Assembly (NCBI GenBank): GCA_028277645.1
Contig: JANQFV010000031.1
Span: 62,001 to 126,000 of the forward strand
Origin: Phycisphaerae bacterium
GTDB taxonomy: Bacteria > Planctomycetota > Phycisphaerae > UBA1845 > Fen-1342
Direction: 5' to 3'
DNA length: 64,000 nt
Positions 32,910 to 40,079 of the stretch are shown in pieces (the stretch's first letter is position 1; every line of letters begins with the position of its first letter). The notes beneath the pieces are model-generated. The model did not search any database and was not told where the DNA came from. It saw nothing but the letters and a program-made list of their open reading frames with translations. The translations under genes and the position numbers were made by a program.

Positions 32910-33839
32910 TCAGCCGGTCTTCTCGAACGCGGCGACCGTGCTGACGTTCGTCGTCTTCATCTTGCGATCGATCTTTCGCATCATTCCGCTCAGGTGGCGG
33001 TTCGGACCGATCTCCCAGAACTCGGTACAACCGTCCGCGATCAGACGTTCGACACAGGCCTGCCAGCGCACCGGGCTGACGACCTGCTGATAGAGCAGCT
33101 CGCGAATGGCACGCGGCTGATCGTGGTATTGCGCGTCCACATTAGTGACGACGCGCGTGGTCGGCACCATGAACGGCGTCTCTTCCAGTGCGGGCCGCAA
33201 GCCTTCTGCGGCCGGCTGCATATGCGCACTGTGAAACGCGCCGGCCACGGGCAGCATCACCGCGCGGAGACCTTCTTCGCCAGCAACCTCGGCAGCCAAT
33301 TCACATGCCGCCTTGTCGCCGGAGATCACAATCTGTCCCGGGCAATTGAAGTTCGCAGGTTGCACGACGCCACGTTCGCGCACGCGCTCACACAGAGCCA
33401 GCGCCTTTTCTTCGTCCGCTCCCACCAGCGACACCATACCTCCGGCCGAGGCTTCGGCGGCCGACTGCATCAGCCGCCCGCGAATCTGCACCAGGCGCAG
33501 CGCGTCCGCAAATTCGACCGAACCCGCCAGGTGCAGCGCGGTGTACTCGCCCAGGCTCAGGCCCCCCATCGCGACAAAGTCCGCGTTAGTGAACAACTCT
33601 GCATCCAACGCCGCGCGGAAGAGTGCGACGCTCGTCGTGAAAATCGCCGGCTGCTGAATATCGGTTGCGCTGAGTCGGTCTTCGGGACCCTCGAAACACA
33701 ATGTCGACAGCTTGAAGCCCAGGATGTCATCGGCCTCACGAAACGTCTCGGCGGCGACGCTGAAGCGCTCCGCGACGTCTTTCCCCATACCGACCAGTTG
33801 CGCCCCCTGCCCCGGAAAGATCGCGGCGAACTTCGACAT
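32910..33839 (-). CDS. fabD: Malonyl-CoA:ACP transacylase
   Basis: Loads malonate onto acyl carrier protein. 309 residues, normal length. FPGQGAQLVGMG opens the protein; the nucleophile Ser lies in GGLSLGEYTALHLAG, where the usual GHSLGE has Leu in place of His; AFHSAHMQPA carries the catalytic His. ATG 33839 lies 3 bases after the fabH stop, so translation is coupled within the fab operon. Confidence 0.96.
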   Translation of the reverse strand: MSKFAAIFPGQGAQLVGMGKDVAERFSVAAETFREADDILGFKLSTLCFEGPEDRLSATDIQQPAIFTTSVALFRAALDAELFTNADFVAMGGLSLGEYTALHLAGSVEFADALRLVQIRGRLMQSAAEASAGGMVSLVGADEEKALALCERVRERGVVQPANFNCPGQIVISGDKAACELAAEVAGEEGLRAVMLPVAGAFHSAHMQPAAEGLRPALEETPFMVPTTRVVTNVDAQYHDQPRAIRELLYQQVVSPVRWQACVERLIADGCTEFWEIGPNRHLSGMMRKIDRKMKTTNVSTVAAFEKTG

Positions 33840-33842
33840 GCG

Positions 33843-34835
33843 TCAGATCCTCAACAGTGCAGAACCCCAGGTCAAACCCGCGCCGAATGCGACCAACAAG
33901 ACCAGATCCCCCGGCGCGCAGCGACCGCTCTGAAGCGCTTCGTGCAGCGCCACCGGAACCGAGGCCGCCGACGTGTTGCCGTAGCGATCGATGTTGACCA
34001 GCACGCGCTCCATTGACAGCCCGGCGCGCTTACAGGCCGATTCGATGATCCGCAGATTCGACTGATGCGGGACAATCAGCTTGACGTCGTCGATCGATAC
34101 GCCGGCGTCAGCGCACGTTTCGCGAATGACCTCTTCCATTTGCGTGACGGCAAACTTGTACACCTCGCGTCCGGCCATCTTCATGTAGTGCATACGCTCG
34201 TCGATCGTCGTATGCGACGCCGGATGCTTCGACCCACCGGCGGGAATCATGATCAGCCGACCGCGATCTCCGTCGGCCCCCCAGCGTGCGGCCAGGATGC
34301 CCTTGTCCGGATCGTCCGTCTTTCGCAGCACGACCGCCCCGGCAGCATCACCGAAGAGAATGCACGTCGCACGATCCTGCATATCCGTGATAGTCGTCAG
34401 GCACTCGGCACCAACCACGAGCACCCGCTCGGCCATGCCGCAAACGACGTGCTGGCACGCATTCAGCAGCGCCCACACAAAGCCGCTACACGCGGCCGCC
34501 ATGTCGTACGCCGGTATCCAGCCGCAGCCCAACTCAGCCTGCAGAAGTGTCGCTGTCGCGGGCAAGGGGTGTTCGGGCGTGATCGTGGCCACGACGATCG
34601 CGTCAAGATCCTGCGGCGTCGCGTCAGCGGCTTTCAGCGCCTCACGGCTGGCATCGGTCGCTAGCGCCAGCGTGGACTGTCCCTCGGCGGACCAGCGACG
34701 CTGGGAAATCCCTGTACGCTGCACAATCCACTCGTCGGAGGTGTCCACCGTTTCCGCAAGATGGTCGTTCAGCACGACCCGGTCCGGCAGACAGACGCCT
34801 GTCGAAACGAGCTCGATCGGCCAGGCTAACTTCAT
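33843..34835 (-). CDS. fabH: 3-oxoacyl-ACP synthase III
   Basis: Starts fatty-acid chains by condensing acetyl-CoA with malonyl-ACP. 330 residues. Cys nucleophile in AAACSGFVWAL, His in VPHQSNLRII, Asn in YGNTSAASVP complete the thiolase-fold triad. The start ATG overlaps the plsX stop by 4 bases (34832-34835). Confidence 0.96.
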   Translation of the reverse strand: MKLAWPIELVSTGVCLPDRVVLNDHLAETVDTSDEWIVQRTGISQRRWSAEGQSTLALATDASREALKAADATPQDLDAIVVATITPEHPLPATATLLQAELGCGWIPAYDMAAACSGFVWALLNACQHVVCGMAERVLVVGAECLTTITDMQDRATCILFGDAAGAVVLRKTDDPDKGILAARWGADGDRGRLIMIPAGGSKHPASHTTIDERMHYMKMAGREVYKFAVTQMEEVIRETCADAGVSIDDVKLIVPHQSNLRIIESACKRAGLSMERVLVNIDRYGNTSAASVPVALHEALQSGRCAPGDLVLLVAFGAGLTWGSALLRI

Positions 34836-35839
34836 ACCGTGGCCTCTTCGGACGCTCGCAGCTCGCGTGCAATCGTATCGTTCAGTTTCTGCCGCACCTG
34901 CTCAGTGCCGACGCGGATCGCGTTCATGATGGCGCGCTGGTCACTGCGACCATGACATATGATCGCCACCGTCTTTGCACCGAGCAGCGGTGCGCCCCCG
35001 TACTCGGCAAAATCATGCCGTTTCCAGATGCGCTCGACCACCGGCTCGAACTTCGGGACCAGTTCATGGCTCTCTTCCTTGATCTCGTTGACGATCGTCT
35101 TGAAGAGACCCTCAGCCAAGCCCTCGGTGAGCTTCAGAATCACATTGCCCACGAAGCCATCGCAAATCGCGATGTCGCATACGCCGCCGAAGATGTCCCG
35201 TCCCTCGAGATTACCGACGAACCGCAACGACGAATCGGCCCTGATCAGAGCGCTGGCTTCCTTCACCAACGGGTTGCCCTTGCCCTCTTCCTCGCCGATG
35301 GAGACTAGTCCGATGCGCGGTTGCTCGCACTTGAGAATCAACCGCGAGTAGCACGTACACATGCGGGCGTATTCATACAGGTGGTGCGGCTTCGGCGCCA
35401 CATTCGCCCCGACATCGCACACCAACACCGGACCGGCGAAGGTTGGCATCGCAACGCTGATGCCGGGCCGCGACACACCCTCGAGCGTGCCAATCTTCAG
35501 TTGGCAAGCCGCTGCAAACGCGCCGGTGTTGCCGGCCGAGAGAATGAGATCGAGCTCGCCCTTGCCCGCGGCGACCGCCATTCGGTAAATGCTCGAATCG
35601 CGCTTCTGCCTCAAGGCCTCGACCGGGGCGTCGCTCATGCCGATGACATCGGGACAATGCACAGTTTTGACGCGCGGATCGGTCAGCCCCGCTTCGTGAA
35701 GCTGTTCCTGAATAGCGTCCTCACGCCCAAACAGGAGGATCTGATCATCGTCGTGGAGATAGCGCAGCCCCGTGTGGGCCCCGCGCACGATCTCGCGCGG
35801 GGCGTGGTCGCCACCCATCGCATCCATGCCGATCCGCAT
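34832..35839 (-). CDS. plsX: Phosphate acyltransferase
   Basis: Makes acyl-phosphate from acyl-ACP, the first committed step into phospholipids together with PlsY. 335 residues. Typical motifs: GMDAMGGDHAPREIVRGA, ILSAGNTGAFAAACQ, ICDGFVGNVILK and EYGGAPLLGAKTV. It follows rpmF by 9 bases and overlaps fabH, the same order as in many bacteria. Confidence 0.96.
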   Translation of the reverse strand: MRIGMDAMGGDHAPREIVRGAHTGLRYLHDDDQILLFGREDAIQEQLHEAGLTDPRVKTVHCPDVIGMSDAPVEALRQKRDSSIYRMAVAAGKGELDLILSAGNTGAFAAACQLKIGTLEGVSRPGISVAMPTFAGPVLVCDVGANVAPKPHHLYEYARMCTCYSRLILKCEQPRIGLVSIGEEEGKGNPLVKEASALIRADSSLRFVGNLEGRDIFGGVCDIAICDGFVGNVILKLTEGLAEGLFKTIVNEIKEESHELVPKFEPVVERIWKRHDFAEYGGAPLLGAKTVAIICHGRSDQRAIMNAIRVGTEQVRQKLNDTIARELRASEEATV

Positions 35840-35848
35840 GGAGCCCTC

Positions 35849-36034
35849 CTATGACTCGTCGGAACCGACCTTGATCTTCGTGTGCGCGTTTACGTATCCG
35901 CAATTGGCACAGGCGGCATGAGGAAGCTTCGCCTGGCCGCACTGGGGACACGCAACCAGGTGAACGGGGCGCAGCGCGTGATGGCTACGCCGCGTGCGTT
36001 TGCGCATCTTGCTGGTCTTACCAAATGGCAGCAT
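35849..36034 (-). CDS. rpmF: Ribosomal protein bL32
   Basis: 61 residues. KTSKMRKRTRRSHHAL is the basic N-terminal part; the zinc ribbon follows with CPQCGQAKLPH and CANCGYVNA (two CxxC knuckles). GGAGT lies 5 bases before ATG 36034, so MLPFGKTSK is the start, a variant of the usual MAVPKRRTSK. First gene of the rpmF-plsX-fabH-fabD-fabG cluster; the link couples lipid and ribosome synthesis in many bacteria. Confidence 0.95.
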   Translation of the reverse strand: MLPFGKTSKMRKRTRRSHHALRPVHLVACPQCGQAKLPHAACANCGYVNAHTKIKVGSDES

Positions 36035-36578
36035 AGCTACTCCAGAGCTATCTGTCGGGGGCCGCGCGAGCGCACATGCCCACCGGGTGCCGGTTTCGGA
36101 GCCGGCACACGACCTTCAGCCCCACTCTGCGAATTCATAAAGTTACGCGCTCTATGCGCACGTGTCAAGATGCGCTGTGCCTCCCTGTGGTTCCACGATA
36201 TGCAGACACAGCCGGAGCTTAGGACACCCCGCCCCGGGTGAAGACATGAGCCGGTGCATTGCGACGACAACCTTGGGCAGTCGTCGATCCACGTCGTACC
36301 GTCCACCGGCAATATCCCGCCGAATCTGGAGCAGCTTACGGACGGCTGTGAATCGAGCGCTGGGTACGCGCCGCTGCCTTCGTCGCCTCCGTTGACTGTT
36401 CACCGTCATGGCCAAGTGTCCTGCGCTCCATGGGGTTCCAAGCCCGTCTTGCCTCAGTCAGCTTCCGACACTACGGTAGCGCGTATGTTGGGGCCACCAT
36501 TGTGTTTATCGGATCCCCCCAGCAGGTCGCTTGACGGTCCGCGACCATCGCGTCAACCCGTCAGGCCGGCGTCCCAGG
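36035..36578. other. Gene-less stretch upstream of rpmF
   Basis: About 540 bases between the rpmF start and the end of the next minus-strand gene. Open frames here are short and unlike proteins. The rpmF promoter should lie near 36050-36200 but I see no clear boxes. Confidence 0.5.
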
Positions 36579-36989
36579 CTACAATTCCTGCTCCTCGTAG
36601 CCCTTTTCACCCGGCCGCAGCGGGGTCTTGCGGTCTTTTGTGAGCTTGAACTCGCCAACCGGCGCAACTCGGCGATACCCGAGGTAGAGCACAAGGTCCA
36701 GGATCTCGGTCAATGTGGGGAACGACCGGTCGTTGACGCGCTTGTACTCGTCCACAGCCCGCAGGAAGTCGAGCTGCTCCTCGGTCATGTGGCCCTCTTC
36801 GGCCGCCCGCCGATAATCCGTGCGACGGCGCCCCGGCCCACGTCGTCGGTCGAGCTGCGAGCGACGATCGGTCGACTTGCGGCGCTCGACACGGCGATCG
36901 TCCAGGACCCCGGGCGGCGTTGACGCGTCTGAATGACGCACGGTGGGCGCATCGGTGGATGGTACGGTCTTGGAGTTCATACCCCACAT
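36579..36989 (-). CDS. Hypothetical protein, Arg-rich linker with helical C-terminal domain
   Basis: 136 residues, or 133 from the second ATG. The first 60 residues are polar, with an RR-rich stretch (DRRVERRKSTDRRSQLDRRR). The second half, LDFLRAVDEYKRVNDRSFPT then LTEILDLVLYLGYRRV, looks like a small winged-helix or similar helical domain: two helices and a possible recognition helix. DNA or RNA binding is plausible from charge and fold impression, but no family is recognised. Monocistronic by context. Confidence 0.65.
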   Translation of the reverse strand: MWGMNSKTVPSTDAPTVRHSDASTPPGVLDDRRVERRKSTDRRSQLDRRRGPGRRRTDYRRAAEEGHMTEEQLDFLRAVDEYKRVNDRSFPTLTEILDLVLYLGYRRVAPVGEFKLTKDRKTPLRPGEKGYEEQEL

Positions 36990-37119
36990 TATCGACGCCG
37001 AATAGACGCCGGCTGAAACGCTATTGCGGTCGACGGCACCCCTACTCTCACCGCACCAGGTCAGTGATCAGCCAAGAAGCCCCTGGCAGACGGAGCCCGC
37101 ACGGATTCCCCGTCGGTAA

Positions 37120-37470
37120 TCACAGGTCGTCGTCGTCGAAGTCGTCCCCATAGTCATCGTCGTCGTCGTCGTAATCTTCGTCCTCGAAATCTTCGTCCAG
37201 ATCGTCGTCGAGGTCGTCGTCGAAATCATCGTCGTCGTCGTCGAAACCACCGTCGTCATCATCGTCGTCATCAGTCGAACGTCGACGTCCATCAGCGACA
37301 GTGGTCAGCGTCGTGCAATACGCGAACGTATCGTCTTCCTCGATGCAATCTGCTTCATCGAACCCCGGATCGTCGGGCTGGCTGACGAACCTGTATTCCT
37401 CTTCTGCCAACGCCAGTTGACCGCGCTCTTCCAGCGATGACGACGCGCCTTCCTGCGGATACGAAAGCAT
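37120..37470 (-). CDS. Asp-rich acidic-tail protein
   Basis: About 116 residues. AAGGAG lies 9 bases before ATG 37470; the open frame extends to 37491. The first 60 residues are ordinary (LEERGQLALAEEEYRFVSQP, two Cys in DCIEEDDTFAYC). The last 52 residues hold about 35 Asp and 3 Glu, with Phe, Tyr or Leu spaced through the run. The tail DNA is a near-perfect trinucleotide repeat. Acidic tails of this kind bind cations or basic proteins; the real role is unknown. Similar Asp-rich small proteins are common in planctomycetes, by general impression. Confidence 0.7.
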   Translation of the reverse strand: MLSYPQEGASSSLEERGQLALAEEEYRFVSQPDDPGFDEADCIEEDDTFAYCTTLTTVADGRRRSTDDDDDDDGGFDDDDDDFDDDLDDDLDEDFEDEDYDDDDDDYGDDFDDDDL

Positions 37471-37634
37471 CTCCGGGCTCCTTATGACCATCGAATTGCT
37501 GCACGCTGCGCGGCTACATACTTGCCGATACGCCGCGCGTCAAGAGCGCCGGCCAATCTGCCGCCGCGGATTCGCGCAACGGGCTCGCCCTGTCGGTATA
37601 ATCAGCGGTTTCTGAACTGGAAGGAGATAGCGGA

Positions 37635-37844
37635 ATGAGCGGCTCAGATGACAAGCTCAGCAAACGGTACGAACAGCGGCAAGAGAACAAACGCCGCGAG
37701 TCACTCGTGGTATCCGAAGACGACGCGCCCATACCGGACGCCCCCGTGGAACAGGCGCGCTCGGAGGGGCAACCCGGGCGGAACGACCCCTGTTCCTGCG
37801 GATCAGGAAAGAAGTTCAAGAAGTGCTGTGGCAAAGCATCGTGA
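37635..37844 (+). CDS. SEC-C motif small protein
   Basis: 69 residues. A charged N-terminal half ([16 protein letters not shown]) and a C-terminal SEC-C zinc-binding motif, [19 protein letters not shown], as at the end of SecA. AAGGAG precedes ATG 37635. Such small proteins may bind partner proteins or nucleotides through the zinc knuckle. Its stop overlaps the start of the YkgJ gene (GTGA). Confidence 0.88.
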   Translation: MSGSDDKLSKRYEQRQENKRRESLVVSEDDAPIPDAPVEQARSEGQPGRNDPCSCGSGKKFKKCCGKAS

Positions 37845-38287
37845 GCGATTCCGGCCAGAAGCTGCCCTGGTATTCTGGCGGCCTGTCTTTCGCGTGTATC
37901 CGCTGCGGAAACTGTTGCGGCGGTACTCCGGGCTACGTGTGGGTGAGCGTGCCGGAGATTATTCAGATCGCTGAGCACTTGCGGATGGAGCCGAGCGAGT
38001 TTGAGCGGCTGCACGTCCGCCGCGCCGAACGCCGGCGCAGTTTGCTGGAGCACGAGAACGGCGACTGCGAGTTCCTGGTGCGCCACGCTGACGGCAAAAC
38101 CGGGTGCCGAATTCACTCCGTCCGGCCCGTACAGTGTCGTACGTGGCCGTTCTGGAAATCGAACCTGGACTCCCGCCCGGCGTGGAAGGCCGCGGCGAAG
38201 GGCTGTCCGGGAATAGGCCAGGGCCCGCACTACCCGCTGCCGGTTATTGAGGCAGCGTGTGCGGAGAACGGCGACCTCCCACTCTGA
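37841..38287 (+). CDS. YkgJ-family Cys-cluster protein
   Basis: 148 residues from GTG 37841, which overlaps the SEC-C stop; an upstream GTG 37823 is less likely. The family pattern is clear: [20 protein letters not shown], then [25 protein letters not shown] and KGCPGIG. These Cys probably bind zinc or an iron-sulfur cluster. Co-translated with the SEC-C protein, so two metal-knuckle proteins are made together. The 3' end overlaps the convergent gene by 44 bases. Confidence 0.9.
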   Translation: MSDSGQKLPWYSGGLSFACIRCGNCCGGTPGYVWVSVPEIIQIAEHLRMEPSEFERLHVRRAERRRSLLEHENGDCEFLVRHADGKTGCRIHSVRPVQCRTWPFWKSNLDSRPAWKAAAKGCPGIGQGPHYPLPVIEAACAENGDLPL

Positions 38288-39119
38288 TCGCCAGGGTCAC
38301 GATTGCGCTCCCAGCAAGGGCGACGCCTCCGAACGCCAATACGGTGGATGCGAACGCCGGTGCATCAAACGCGCCTGTTGAACGGATCACAAAGAGCCCG
38401 GAAATCAGCAACCCGGCACCAACCACTCGACGCCCCCAACTTGACCAAGGATGCATCAGCAGAGCAGCGGTCACACAGACCAGCACCAACTCCCGTACCA
38501 GTGGGAACACAGTAATGCCGAAGGCGAGCGCGTGGCCGGCGTTGTCGATGACGGATGCCAAGCTCGCGCGCGTCCCCTGCTCAGTCCCGACAAGTGTCTT
38601 CGCACCCGTACCGGGAGACATCAGCTCGCATGCAACACTCGAATCCGGATCACGAGCAGTCACCCAGGTGTGTTTCAGGTCCGTGACCAAATCCGCTTCG
38701 TACCCAAGCTGACGCAACACGGCCGCCGCGACCACTGCCCGCCCGTCGCAATCCTCCTGCCCGGCCGCAAAGACTTCATCGACGGTCGGCAGGTAGTCCA
38801 TCACACCCCAGGTGTCCCAGTCATAGGCGTAGGGCACGGCATGGTTAACAAGTTCTTCGACGGCAACCACTACCATGGGTAGTTCGTCCGGCGGAACAGC
38901 AGTGGCGCGCGCGGTCGCCGCCAGTTCGGCCACCCACGGGTGGTCGGTGGTCAGCACCGCGTTCATATCCGCCAGGCGCCCCAGCCACCGTGGTATGATC
39001 CAGGGCCGGGGATACAAAACAAGCACCAGCGTGGCGATAAACACAGCGGACTTGAAACCGGCGCGGACGCGCCAGTCCCAGCGATGCACGCGGCGCCAAG
39101 ACTCGATGGGAGTTTTCAT
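38244..39119 (-). CDS. Membrane-bound transglutaminase-like protein
   Basis: About 291 residues from ATG 39119 (an upstream in-frame start at 39152 is possible). A helix near residues 20-38, then a transglutaminase-like (papain-fold) domain: GQEDCDGRAVVAAAVLRQLG with the Cys nucleophile, KHTWVTARD with His and the Asp after it. Three more helices follow (~200-285). So the enzyme domain is exported and held between membrane segments. Could be a protease or amidase; substrate unknown. Its end overlaps the YkgJ gene on the other strand. Confidence 0.8.
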   Translation of the reverse strand: MKTPIESWRRVHRWDWRVRAGFKSAVFIATLVLVLYPRPWIIPRWLGRLADMNAVLTTDHPWVAELAATARATAVPPDELPMVVVAVEELVNHAVPYAYDWDTWGVMDYLPTVDEVFAAGQEDCDGRAVVAAAVLRQLGYEADLVTDLKHTWVTARDPDSSVACELMSPGTGAKTLVGTEQGTRASLASVIDNAGHALAFGITVFPLVRELVLVCVTAALLMHPWSSWGRRVVGAGLLISGLFVIRSTGAFDAPAFASTVLAFGGVALAGSAIVTLAIRVGGRRSPHTLPQ

Positions 39120-39152
39120 AGCCGTTGCCTGCCGATCCAGTGTGTTTCGCAC

Positions 39153-39537
39153 TGGCGCAGTCCAGATCGCCGCATTGCCGCCCCGCTGCCGACCTAAGGG
39201 TATTCACCCGCGGGGAAATCCCCCAAATCTCAGGTGAACACCGGTAGCAGCTTCAGTCGAAGACGTCTGCACGACCGCAGTCGACCGAAGTGGAGCACGC
39301 GAGCGTTTAGGGATGCGACCCGCATCGGGAGTGCAGAGCGTGCTGAAAACCCTAACGCAATCCGCACAATGGAGGTGGACTCGCTGGTGCGAATGCCACT
39401 CTCTCTCGAACGGGCTATCTGGCCAGGTAATCGGGCACCATGGACGATGCACGGACCGCCAGTCGTAGTCACAGGAACGAAACGCGTCGCCGATCGCGAC
39501 GTTCGGTTCCAATCAGCGGTGCATAGGAGGTGTCGGC
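39153..39537. other. Gene-less stretch
   Basis: About 385 bases with no supported gene. It separates the transglutaminase-like gene (leftward) from the small plus-strand frame at 39538. No repeats or clear boxes seen. Confidence 0.45.
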
Positions 39538-39753
39538 ATGGCACGGTATAGTCCATCGGCGAACGAAATTCGGGATCACGCCCTGCTCAGGATCGTGCGC
39601 GTTTTGCCTTCTTTCGGACCGGCGGAGCTTTGCGCGTTGGCGGACTACCTGGAGCAGCGCGCTGCATCGCAGCGTCGGCCCCGGCAACAAACGCTCGGAC
39701 ATCGTCGGCTGAGGCGTCCGCGAAGCGTGCCTCCCACTCACGCAGGCGATTGA
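39538..39753 (+). CDS. Short hypothetical protein, antisense overlap
   Basis: 71 residues. AGGAGG lies 7 bases before ATG 39538, a stronger ribosome site than most real genes here. The first 45 residues (IRDHALLRIVRVLPSFGPAE, LCALADYLEQRAA) look like a small helical protein; the rest is Arg-rich and less protein-like. It overlaps the 3' part of the minus-strand gene at 39587-39907. Both may be real, or this may be a chance frame. Confidence 0.35.
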   Translation: MARYSPSANEIRDHALLRIVRVLPSFGPAELCALADYLEQRAASQRRPRQQTLGHRRLRRPRSVPPTHAGD

Positions 39754-39907
39754 GCGCCCGCGTGCGGGTACGCGCGTCCTCGATCATCATCAGCAATCCT
39801 GCCGCACAAAGTCGGGTCACCCAATGCCCCGCCAACTTGGCTTCTTCGTAGAGCAGTTTCATGGGTTCGTCGACCTGGAAGTTGATTTGCGGTCTGCGCC
39901 CAGGCAT
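39587..39907 (-). CDS. Small ribbon-helix-helix-like protein
   Basis: 106 residues. AAAGGAAA precedes ATG 39907. The opening GRRPQINFQVDEPMKLLYEE resembles a ribbon strand followed by helix, as in RHH DNA-binding proteins; LCAAGLLMMIEDARTR continues as a helix. The end is basic (PPVRKKAKRARS). No partner toxin is visible. It may be a regulator; not certain. Confidence 0.55.
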   Translation of the reverse strand: MPGRRPQINFQVDEPMKLLYEEAKLAGHWVTRLCAAGLLMMIEDARTRTRALNRLREWEARFADASADDVRAFVAGADAAMQRAAPGSPPTRKAPPVRKKAKRARS

Positions 39908-40079
39908 GCGCTTTCCTTTCAAGGATAACCGTGAATTCTAGGACATCATTCTGCGCGCCCGGCGTCGAATTGCAACCCCCTGCGGCGGACCGATTCGCTC
40001 GACCGCGCCCGGTCACGTCGAGTACCATGCTGATCTGCGTTGCTATTCGTCCGTTTTCTGCTCAGATCGGCAGGCCCCC

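Noticed and set aside
37120-37290. Trinucleotide tract looked like a CRISPR or satellite
   Set aside because: No spacers and the period is three bases in frame with the Asp-rich protein, so it is a coding tract.
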